A stretch of 5,526 nucleotides of DNA, from NCBI GenBank assembly GCA_021803885.1, contig JAJZKY010000374.1, positions 1 through 5,526 of the forward strand, written 5' to 3'. Within the stretch, counting starts at the first letter, position 1. Each line of letters starts with the position of its first letter. The notes below the pieces were generated by a model that ran no database searches, was not told where the DNA came from, and saw only the letters and a list, made by a program, of their open reading frames with translations. Origin of the DNA: Planctomycetota bacterium. GTDB lineage: Bacteria > Planctomycetota > Phycisphaerae > WQYP01 > JAJZKY01. A program made the translations under genes and the position numbers. Shown one piece after another: positions 1-5,526 of the stretch.

Positions 1-714
1 GGGATGGCCGGTTTTTACCTGGGCATTGCCTAACCCGATCCAATAGCTGGCGTGTTTGGGGTTCAGCGAAATGGCCTTCTGGAATTCAGCCATGGCCTCC
101 GGATACTGGCCCGCGCCCATATAATCGCGGCCCAGATCGGAGTGCAGAACGCCGATTTTGGCATCGAGTGAAATGGCTTTCTGCAGTACCGCAATGGCCT
201 GCGGCCATTGCTTGCTTTTCACCAGGGTATTGTTTTGCGTCACCAGCGCGTTGAGCTGTTGCAGCAGTTTGGCCCGCTCCTGCATGGCCTTGATCGCGGC
301 CGCGGTTTTGGCCGCCGATCCGGCCGGCATGGCAATGCCGCCCGGCGGCGGCGGCGGCGCGGAAGGCACCACATGAACCAGCTTGCGCAGATCAAAATTC
401 AGCTTCCGGGTGTACCCGGTTTGAATATTCTGCTGCACAGCCAGCCGCTTGCCCGCCGCACTGTACAGACTTACGGTAAATACGCCCAGGGGCAGGGCGT
501 AATCCTGGTAAAAACCCTTCTTATTCGTGCGGACTTTATAGTCGTATGCTTCCGGCTCATCGGTCCGGTGCATGACCACAATGCCGCCCACAATGGGCTT
601 GCCCTGCAGATCGGTGCAATGCCCGGTCAGGGATGTAAACTGCGCCCAGGCCGAACCGCCACAGGCGGCCAACATTCCGAGAAAAATCATCCACCTGCGC
701 ATTTTCCGTATCAT
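1..714 (-). CDS. Exported carboxypeptidase-regulatory-like domain / TPR protein, 3' end outside window
   Basis: The frame is open for 238 codons from an ATG at 714 to the left edge with no stop, so the C-terminus is missing. I chose this ATG over one two codons upstream (720) because a GGGAG at 722-726 lies 7 bases from it and only 1 base from the other. Residues 1-24 form an export signal: a basic n-region (RKMRR), a hydrophobic core, then both a lipobox-like L-A-A-C (15-18) and an A-W-A/Q signal peptidase I site (22-25). Residues about 27-95 resemble a carboxypeptidase-regulatory-like beta-sandwich (G-x-x-T-D-x-x-G-K-P-I-V-G-G, then T-N-K-K-G-F-Y). A linker with five prolines (119-123) and an Ala/Gln helix lead into TPRs at about 154-187 and 188-219, with a third starting at the edge. 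In this fold class such domains usually mediate protein or carbohydrate contacts; the role here is unknown. It is probably the fourth gene of the operon. An envelope location is likely; the function is not assigned. Confidence 0.85.
   Translation of the reverse strand, partial: MIRKMRRWMIFLGMLAACGGSAWAQFTSLTGHCTDLQGKPIVGGIVVMHRTDEPEAYDYKVRTNKKGFYQDYALPLGVFTVSLYSAAGKRLAVQQNIQTGYTRKLNFDLRKLVHVVPSAPPPPPGGIAMPAGSAAKTAAAIKAMQERAKLLQQLNALVTQNNTLVKSKQWPQAIAVLQKAISLDAKIGVLHSDLGRDYMGAGQYPEAMAEFQKAISLNPKHASYWIGLGNAQVKTGHP
344..358. repeat. GGC/CCG trinucleotide repeat encoding a penta-proline run
   Basis: Five tandem GGC units on the plus strand are read on the minus strand as five consecutive CCG proline codons (residues 119-123 of the partial gene), followed by Gly-Gly. 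They form the linker between the carboxypeptidase-regulatory-like domain and the TPR part. Runs of three or more prolines are known to slow ribosomes and to need EF-P. A perfect triplet repeat could also change length by slippage without breaking the frame. Confidence 0.8.
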
Positions 715-721
715 GCCCATT

Positions 722-726
722 CTCCC
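722..726 (-). promoter_or_regulatory. Shine-Dalgarno site deciding the start at 714
   Basis: On the minus strand this reads GGGAG, 7 bases before the ATG at 714. It would be only 1 base from the in-frame ATG at 720, too close for normal initiation. It begins 2 bases after the 3' arm of the intergenic hairpin, so folding could affect ribosome access. Confidence 0.65.
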
Positions 727-728
727 GG

Positions 729-753
729 ACCGGCCCGCATGATGCGGGCCGGT
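729..753. repeat. Perfect 12-bp inverted repeat in the intergenic gap
   Basis: ACCGGCCCGCAT (729-740), one central G (741), then ATGCGGGCCGGT (742-753) form a perfect inverted repeat. In RNA this gives a GC-rich stem of about 10 bp with a short loop. On the minus-strand transcript it lies 30 bases after the stop codon of the VWFA-related gene and 2 bases before the Shine-Dalgarno of the next gene. No run of U follows it in either direction, so it does not look like an intrinsic terminator. An mRNA-stability or processing hairpin, an attenuating structure, or a site for a dimeric DNA-binding protein are all possible. Confidence 0.75.
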
Positions 754-783
754 TCCTGTCACGATTGCAATTTCCGCAGAGGT

Positions 784-2988
784 TTATTTTCCCGCCGCGG
801 CGCCCGGGGCCGTGATCACAAAATTCGTGGACCGGGTCGCGCTCTGGTTGCCCGCCTGCACTTTGATCTGCAGGCCATAGGTGCCCGGAGGAAAAGCCGC
901 CGAGGGAATATTGGCCACGTAGGCAATCCGGCCCTCGGCATCGGGCGCCGGCAAGGGCGCGGTGGGCGCGGCCAGCGGCGTGCCGTTCACGCTGAAGGTC
1001 ATGGTCAACTGCGCCGGCGGCGCGCCTTTGGGCACATAGGCCACGAAATAAAAGCCCATGACCTTTTTGGCATCCGCGATCATGACATGGTTATAGTTGG
1101 GATAAATGCGCATGTTCCGATAATCCAGCGGATCATCAATCTTGGGCTTCGCCGCCATTCTTACCATGCCGCCCACCACCACAATGCTGCTCAGCCGTAC
1201 GCTGTTGGCCGCGCCGGCCGGGACATGCAGCGGGGCTTTGATCACACTGGCAGCCTGATCGCTGGGTTCATAGATCGCGGTCTGCACGCTGTAATCGCCG
1301 GCGGGCAGATCGGTTTTGCGCTCAAAAATCACGTTGTGCATCAGAAATTGCTTCGCCTGTCCCGCCGCGGGAGTAAAGGTATACGGTTGGCTGAAGTTTT
1401 GCACCACGCTGCCGTTGGAATCGCGGATGACCTGCAGCACGACAAAATGCACCACATCGCGGCCTTTCATTTGGGCATTCTGCTGGATTTGCGCGGGGGT
1501 AGCCGCCACCGGCCGCATGCCGGAAAGCGGGATGGTGGTCATCAAATCCACGGTCGGCGTGACCGCGCTGACCGGAAATTGAAATTCTCCGGTTTGCAGC
1601 GGCAGCTGCTGCGGCGGCGGTGTCTTCGCCAGCAGCGCAAACACCGGCATGGCATAGGAAGGTTCCGGCGAGGCCAGGCGCGGAATCGCGTAGTAGCCTT
1701 TGCGGGCGCGGACGGTCCAGTTGGGATGGCCCTTCACCGATATCAGAATCGTGTGGTATTTGCCATTCAATCCGCCGGCCGGGTTGTAGGTCAGCTCATA
1801 ATGCTCATGCATGTCCTGGCCAATTTCATTGATGAAAGGATCCAAGGCATTGGTGTGCGCGGCCAGAAAACCTCCGGTTGCGGTCGCCAGTTCGGTCATG
1901 ACATTCAGCCGCCCGGCGTATTTGATATTCTGCATCGTCTCGGATTGGGTTGCCTCCGCCTGGCTTACGGCTCCCATGCTTCCCTGCGAAGTTTGCTGCC
2001 GGCTGACCTGTGCGGCATAATTCAGGGCGCCGGCCACATTCGAGGCGCTCGAGTTCAGGCTCAGCCCGGCGGTGTCAATGCAATAGAAACTGACATTGGC
2101 GCGGTTGGCGTTGCGCATCAGATTGCGCAGCACAAAACTGGTGTTGCTGTTGGCGCCCAGATATTGGCTGAAATAGAGCAGCTCCTTGCGCCCCGGCAGC
2201 AGGCTCAAGCCATTCACGATGCTGCCTAATGCGGTGAGGGAAGCCCAACTGCCCTGCTCCCCGCGCATCGCCGCCGCGCCCTGAATCATATTGGCCATCA
2301 TGGCATCCATCTGCGACTGCACCATGGCGCCGATGGCTCCCGCCGATGGTCCTGTCGTGCCTCTCCCCCCGGCGCCGGTGGCCTGCAGCGCCAGGGTGGC
2401 CTGCCGCTGCAGCTGCATCGCCTGGGCCTGGAGCTGGGTGCCGCGCAATGCCAGATTCGCGAATGAACGCGAGGTCCCGCTGGTGGCCTCATCCACGGCC
2501 CGCAGCAGCTTGGCTTTATTATGGGTAAAGCCCTGCAGCGCGTAGAGCATATTGTTGATGTCATACACGGCGACATAATCGCGCGGCCCCATGACTTTTT
2601 CGATATAGTGCGTGGCCGCCGTCTTGCCCAATTGCCGGCCGGCATTGCTCATCGCGTCAAACACCATGACCGTCACATTGAACGGCTGCGGCCGCAGCGC
2701 GGTGCTGAAGCCCGCGCGCAAAAGCTGGCTGCGGGTCAGGTGCACCGAATGCGCCACCATGCGAAAACTTGAGATCGCCTGCGGGTGCCCGTCATCCAGA
2801 ACCTGCAGCTGGCTGGGCTGAAGATTTTTAATGATTTTGCCCTGATGATTGGTGACAACCAGGTCCACCATGACTTCGCCGGTCCGCTTGTGAATGGCGA
2901 TCTTGGGCGCATTCGCCTGGCTCCAGCCGGCCATGGCCAGCCATAAAATCCACCCCATCCACATTCCCTGCTTCCGCATGAGTTTCAT
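784..2988 (-). CDS. VWFA-related domain protein (acidobacterial TIGR03436 type), exported
   Basis: The product has 734 residues. The start is the ATG at 2988 because AGGAG (2995-2999) lies 6 bases upstream; an in-frame ATG at 3006 has no such site. Residues 1-25 are a Trp-rich signal peptide, cleaved perhaps after S-Q-A (23-25). Residues 28-80 match the family's N-terminal segment (V-D-L-V-V-T-N, then L-Q-V-L-D-D-G-H-P-Q). The VWA-like core spans about 103-385, starting V-T-V-M-V-F-D-A-M-S-N with the MIDAS position degenerate (D111, M113, N115). It continues through G-R-K-E-L-L-Y-F-S (266-274) and A-N-V-S-F-Y-C-I-D-T-A-G-L (297-309). An Ala/Gln/Met-rich insert lies at 184-250. The family's closing motif is at 396-434 (Y-E-L-T-Y-N-P to R-K-G-Y-Y-A). 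Residues 435-734 are strand-rich, with two 'P-x-G-x-Y' beta-sandwich-like stretches near 561-590 and 700-726. The family is abundant in Acidobacteriota and poorly characterised; adhesion or scaffolding is inference. It is the third gene of the run. Confidence 0.93.
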   Translation of the reverse strand: MKLMRKQGMWMGWILWLAMAGWSQANAPKIAIHKRTGEVMVDLVVTNHQGKIIKNLQPSQLQVLDDGHPQAISSFRMVAHSVHLTRSQLLRAGFSTALRPQPFNVTVMVFDAMSNAGRQLGKTAATHYIEKVMGPRDYVAVYDINNMLYALQGFTHNKAKLLRAVDEATSGTSRSFANLALRGTQLQAQAMQLQRQATLALQATGAGGRGTTGPSAGAIGAMVQSQMDAMMANMIQGAAAMRGEQGSWASLTALGSIVNGLSLLPGRKELLYFSQYLGANSNTSFVLRNLMRNANRANVSFYCIDTAGLSLNSSASNVAGALNYAAQVSRQQTSQGSMGAVSQAEATQSETMQNIKYAGRLNVMTELATATGGFLAAHTNALDPFINEIGQDMHEHYELTYNPAGGLNGKYHTILISVKGHPNWTVRARKGYYAIPRLASPEPSYAMPVFALLAKTPPPQQLPLQTGEFQFPVSAVTPTVDLMTTIPLSGMRPVAATPAQIQQNAQMKGRDVVHFVVLQVIRDSNGSVVQNFSQPYTFTPAAGQAKQFLMHNVIFERKTDLPAGDYSVQTAIYEPSDQAASVIKAPLHVPAGAANSVRLSSIVVVGGMVRMAAKPKIDDPLDYRNMRIYPNYNHVMIADAKKVMGFYFVAYVPKGAPPAQLTMTFSVNGTPLAAPTAPLPAPDAEGRIAYVANIPSAAFPPGTYGLQIKVQAGNQSATRSTNFVITAPGAAAGK

Positions 2989-2994
2989 TGTTTT

Positions 2995-2999
2995 CTCCT
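2995..2999 (-). promoter_or_regulatory. Shine-Dalgarno site of the VWFA-related gene
   Basis: AGGAG on the minus strand, 6 bases before the ATG at 2988. It settles the start against the in-frame ATG at 3006, which would add six residues (MIQEKT) and place this site inside the coding sequence. The surrounding 54-base gap holds no terminator-like hairpin, which supports read-through from the upstream TPR gene. Confidence 0.8.
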
Positions 3000-3042
3000 G
3001 AATCATCTGATTGTTTCATCCAGTCGTTGGCCGCCTTTTTTA

Positions 3043-4284
3043 TCATGGTGACGGCCGGGTTTTATGTTTGGCCCGCGTGGACGGCTGGCGGGATGAAGGC
3101 AAATATACGGATGCCGGCAGTACTCCCGTGAACATATATCGGGATATGATCTTATGCAGACGCATAAAAATTTTCTGCTCGCGGAGCGCGGCTTGCATCT
3201 GATGTAAATGCAAGTATATCTGAGCCAGCAAATAATGGATTTGACTGTTATTGGGCTGCAACAATTCACTGTGCAAAATGAACGGCAAGGCTTGCCGGGG
3301 ATGGTTTTGCCGGAACAATATATCCCCCATCATGAACTGTGCGGCAAAATTATACGGCTGCAATTTTAACGACTGCCGCGCCCAGAATAATGCCCGGACC
3401 AGATTTCCCATGGCGATTTCATGGGTTGCGATCTGCAAGCGCGCGCTGATGCCATCCGGATTGATTTGGATCTCTTTGTGATATTCGGACTGTGCGGCCG
3501 TGATTCTGCCGCTGTTGGATAAGATCTGGCCGTAGGCGTAATGCAAGTAGGGCAGGTTGGGATGATGTGAAATGATTCGCGCGTATCGTTGGCGTGCCAG
3601 CGCATATTTTTTTTCTGCGGCTAAATATTGCGCCTGCCCCACGGCCTGAAGCAATTTGAGGCGGGCGGGGCCTAAAATTTTTTCGGCTTGTTCGCTGGCT
3701 AAACCCAGATGCAAAGCGGCCAGGCCAAAGGCCAGAATGGCGCCGGGATAAGGCTTATGGGCCACGGCAAAGGTGTGCAGGATGAAATTGGCCTGGTCGA
3801 ATTCTTCCAGCACCAGCATGTCCTGCGCCTCGTGGTAAATGACCACGGCTTGCAGATTGGCGTCATTGGGCAGGCCCAGCGCCCGGCCTTGTTGTATGTG
3901 ATTCAGGGAATTTTCAAAATTTCGCTGCTCGAACTCACACAGGCCCAGCATGGCCCAGGGCAACCCGACTTTAGGAGTCAGCGAAGCCAAACGCCGGAAA
4001 GCCACCGCGGCGGCGGGATACTGTTTCCCCTGGTACAGCAAATCAGCCAGATCCCACCAGCCCAGCTTCCAATGGGGATCCGCGGTTACAGCCCGCTGCA
4101 AAGCAATGACAGCCCGATGATTGTGTTGCAATCGCACTTCCCTTTTGGCTCTGGCCTTAAGTTGAGTCAGGGAAGGCTGGGGTTTGGGCCCAGCCAACAG
4201 GGACAAGGCGCTCAAAAATATTCCGGCCAATCCATACCAGCCGATCCAGCGGCCATTCTGAATCTGGTTTGAGCTGCGTGACAT
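3043..4284 (-). CDS. Membrane-anchored or exported TPR-repeat protein
   Basis: The product has 413 residues from the ATG at 4284. An alternative GTG at 4305 adds seven residues and overlaps the stop of the upstream gene as GTGA; it has a weak GGA 8 bases upstream, whereas the ATG has no visible Shine-Dalgarno. The choice between them is open. A hydrophobic segment at about 12-32 (W-I-G-W-Y-G-L-A to L-L-A-G) lacks an Ala-x-Ala site, so it may be an uncleaved anchor with the rest in the periplasm. TPR-like helix pairs run at about 38-71, 72-105, 106-139, 243-277, 278-311, 312-345 and 346-379; several end in the usual x-P. The stretch 140-240 is helical but too diverged for clean repeats. The C-terminus is a basic tail (S-S-R-Q-P-S-T-R-A-K-H-K-T-R). 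TPRs are protein-binding scaffolds; the partner is unknown, with the neighbouring VWFA-related protein an obvious candidate. The 3' third is richer in A+T than the other genes. Confidence 0.88.
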   Translation of the reverse strand: MSRSSNQIQNGRWIGWYGLAGIFLSALSLLAGPKPQPSLTQLKARAKREVRLQHNHRAVIALQRAVTADPHWKLGWWDLADLLYQGKQYPAAAVAFRRLASLTPKVGLPWAMLGLCEFEQRNFENSLNHIQQGRALGLPNDANLQAVVIYHEAQDMLVLEEFDQANFILHTFAVAHKPYPGAILAFGLAALHLGLASEQAEKILGPARLKLLQAVGQAQYLAAEKKYALARQRYARIISHHPNLPYLHYAYGQILSNSGRITAAQSEYHKEIQINPDGISARLQIATHEIAMGNLVRALFWARQSLKLQPYNFAAQFMMGDILFRQNHPRQALPFILHSELLQPNNSQIHYLLAQIYLHLHQMQAALREQKIFMRLHKIISRYMFTGVLPASVYLPSSRQPSTRAKHKTRPSP

Positions 4285-4301
4285 GATCGAATAATGTGGA
4301 A

Positions 4302-4305
4302 TCAC
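4302..4305 (-). promoter_or_regulatory. Possible GTGA stop/start overlap between the two TPR genes
   Basis: On the minus strand the bases read GTGA: the TGA ends the first TPR gene, and the GTG is in frame with the second. Such 4-base overlaps are a common sign of translational coupling. It competes with the ATG at 4284, 17 bases after the stop. Either choice implies close coupling of the two genes. Confidence 0.4.
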
Positions 4306-5480
4306 TGGGCGCTTCCGCCGCTCGTCGGACGCCCATTGAGCGTCTGGACTTTCGTCGCGCGGTTTTGCGCCGCCAGGGTCAATTTCCTGACCATCTGCTG
4401 TTCGGCCCGGCCCTGGGCATCCTGATGCAGACGGTAGTCCACTTCTCCCAATAATACATGCGCCTGAATGTCCCCGGCATTGATTTTTATGGCCGCTTGC
4501 AAGCGCTGATAAGCCCGCTTCCAATGCCGTGCGGCGACATCCCGCAGGCCCAGTTGCAGCTGTGGCTGAAAGGCGCGGGGATTCATGGCCAGCGCCCGCA
4601 GAAGAAAATGCCGGCTCTGCCGCAAATGGCCGTGTTTGCGTAAAAGATAGCCGAGATAAAAATTGGTGTCGTAATCGTTGGGGTCGAGGGCGAATTCGCG
4701 GCGGAAATTCCGCAGCGCCGCGGCGGAATCCCCGGCCCGCAGCTCCGTCTCCGCCAGCCGTTGATGCGCCAATGGCAGCCTGGGGCTCATGGCGATCGCC
4801 CGGCGGTATTGTTTCTCCGCCAGGGCAAATTTCATGTTGCGGGCATACGCGTCGCCCAGCATGAGATGCCCCACCGGATTATCCCCCTGCCCCATAATGC
4901 GATTGACCAGAACTTCACCTTGCTGCAGTTGACCGGCATGTATGTACGCCGTGCCCAGCACATAATCGAGCGCCAGATTTCGGCCATGGCCGGCCAGCAG
5001 GGGATGAGCCAGCGCGATGGCACGGTGATAATGATGCAGGCTTAATTCGCAGTTGGCTTCGAGCAAGGCGGCGCGGTAGTCATTGGATTTAAAAAACTTG
5101 CGGTAGATCCGCAACTGCCGGGCCGCCGCTGTCATATCCCCGCTTTTCATATAAGCCAATGCCAGATTAAAACGTGCCGGCCCCATTTGCGGGTCCAGCG
5201 CCAGTGCCTTGCGGTAGGCATGAATGGCTTCCGCGAAATGACCGCGGCTGACATCGGCGATGCCCAGATTGGCCCAGACGCGCGGGCGCTGGGGAGTGAT
5301 TTTTAATGCTTCCGTAAAGTCATGAACCGCGCGCTGCCAGTCCTTCGCCGCCATGGCCTTGAGTCCGGCATGTGCGGGATGTGGCGCGAGTTGGGCCCAC
5401 ATGCCCGTCACGGCGAAAAGCAATATGGGAATGATTGGGTTGGCTCTTTGGGAGACAACAATCGCGCCCCTGTGAACCAT
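4302..5480 (-). CDS. Exported TPR-repeat protein
   Basis: The product has 392 residues from an ATG at 5480, with AAGGGA (5489-5494) 8 bases upstream. No other ATG lies near the N-terminus. Residues 1-38 look like a signal peptide: hydrophobic N-P-I-I-P-I-L-L-F-A-V-T-G, with possible cleavage after M-W-A (27-29) or A-H-A (36-38). The mature part is nearly all TPR. Clear 34-residue units lie at about 64-97 (W-A-N-L-G-I-A to A-L-A-L-D-P), 98-131, 202-233, 234-267, 268-301 and 302-335, with looser helix pairs at 30-63, 132-200 and 336-368. A short polar tail rich in Gly, Ser and Thr follows. The protein should form a superhelical scaffold outside the cytoplasm. No catalytic domain is visible. It is the first gene of the run that can be seen here; more genes may lie upstream. 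It may be an old paralogue of the next TPR gene, which has similar size and layout. Confidence 0.9.
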   Translation of the reverse strand: MVHRGAIVVSQRANPIIPILLFAVTGMWAQLAPHPAHAGLKAMAAKDWQRAVHDFTEALKITPQRPRVWANLGIADVSRGHFAEAIHAYRKALALDPQMGPARFNLALAYMKSGDMTAAARQLRIYRKFFKSNDYRAALLEANCELSLHHYHRAIALAHPLLAGHGRNLALDYVLGTAYIHAGQLQQGEVLVNRIMGQGDNPVGHLMLGDAYARNMKFALAEKQYRRAIAMSPRLPLAHQRLAETELRAGDSAAALRNFRREFALDPNDYDTNFYLGYLLRKHGHLRQSRHFLLRALAMNPRAFQPQLQLGLRDVAARHWKRAYQRLQAAIKINAGDIQAHVLLGEVDYRLHQDAQGRAEQQMVRKLTLAAQNRATKVQTLNGRPTSGGSAQ

Positions 5481-5488
5481 TGGCCTGA

Positions 5489-5494
5489 TCCCTT
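5489..5494 (-). promoter_or_regulatory. Shine-Dalgarno site of the first TPR gene
   Basis: AAGGGA on the minus strand, 8 bases before the ATG at 5480. The remaining upstream sequence to 5526 is only 46 bases. It contains a TTGCAA and a TATTTA, but they are 11 bases apart, too close for a standard sigma-70 promoter. I therefore do not call a promoter; it may lie beyond the window. Confidence 0.6.
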
Positions 5495-5526
5495 GTAAAT
5501 ACGAAATTCCGCTTGCAACCAGTGTA

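Noticed and set aside
729..753. Inverted repeat as an intrinsic terminator
   Set aside because: Neither side has a run of T after the stem, and the minus-strand transcript runs straight into a Shine-Dalgarno and start codon.
208..2229. Open plus-strand frame of 673 codons, antisense to the VWFA-related gene and the partial gene
   Set aside because: The translation is dominated by Arg, His and Gly with no domain, signal or hydrophobic pattern. It lies opposite two well-supported genes in GC-rich sequence, where long antisense frames arise by chance. No Shine-Dalgarno supports its start.
2298..2645. Minus-strand frame of 115 codons inside the VWFA-related gene
   Set aside because: A different frame of the same strand within a well-supported coding sequence; Arg/Pro/Cys-rich and without independent support.
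3709..4272. Plus-strand frame of 187 codons opposite the second TPR gene
   Set aside because: Gln/Gly-rich translation with no recognisable fold, and fully antisense to a convincing TPR protein. Treated as a shadow.
4285..4524. N-terminal extension of the second TPR frame up to an ATG at 4524
   Set aside because: It would overlap the upstream TPR gene by more than 200 bases, and the added residues are Gly/Pro/Arg-rich and look like out-of-frame translation. The hydrophobic segment that should be N-terminal would be moved to residue 90 or later.
784..5480. A Bat (aerotolerance) operon
   Set aside because: Bat operons combine BatA/BatB membrane VWA proteins with BatD and TPR proteins, often next to a MoxR ATPase. 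Here the VWA protein is of the acidobacterial TIGR03436 type without visible C-terminal membrane helices, and no MoxR or BatD is present in the window.
5481..5526. Sigma-70 promoter upstream of the first TPR gene (TTGCAA with TATTTA)
   Set aside because: The two elements are 11 bases apart rather than about 17, and only 46 bases of upstream sequence are present.

Overview
The window looks like a piece of chromosome from an Acidobacteriota bacterium. The main reason is the 734-residue product encoded at 784-2988. It has the layout of the acidobacterial 'VWFA-related' family (TIGR03436): a signal peptide, an N-terminal strand-rich segment, a von Willebrand A-like core with the 'N-R-A-N-V-S-F-Y-C-I-D-T-A-G-L' type motif, and the 'H-Y-E-L-T-Y-N-P ... 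R-A-R-K-G-Y-Y-A' closing motif. Exported TPR proteins and carboxypeptidase-regulatory-like domains next to it fit the same phylum. The taxonomic call is inference from family content, not from a marker gene.

All four genes are on the minus strand and read from right to left. First is an exported TPR protein (5480 to 4302). It is followed 17 bases later, or with a 4-base overlap if a GTG start is used, by a second membrane-anchored or exported TPR protein (4284 to 3043). After a 54-base gap comes the VWFA-related protein (2988 to 784). After a 69-base gap holding a perfect 12-bp inverted repeat comes a protein with a carboxypeptidase-regulatory-like domain plus TPRs (714 to beyond base 1, 3' end missing). 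The short gaps, the single strand and the lack of a hairpin followed by a U-run point to one transcript. The intergenic hairpin at 729-753 could tune expression of the last gene. Three of the four genes have a clear Shine-Dalgarno sequence at the chosen start; the second TPR gene does not.

Every product carries an N-terminal export signal or membrane segment, and three of the four are built on TPR scaffolds. The simplest reading is an envelope-associated protein-interaction set in which TPR proteins and a VWA-like adhesion or scaffold protein act together outside the cytoplasm. No enzyme, transporter or regulator is encoded here, so substrate and pathway cannot be named. The VWA plus TPR pairing recalls the Bat (aerotolerance) operons of Bacteroidetes and spirochaetes, but the VWA family is different, so this is an analogy only.

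I see no tRNA, rRNA, CRISPR array, insertion sequence, phage gene or origin. There is no gene-free stretch longer than 69 bases. Long plus-strand reading frames, including one of 673 codons, are antisense shadows.
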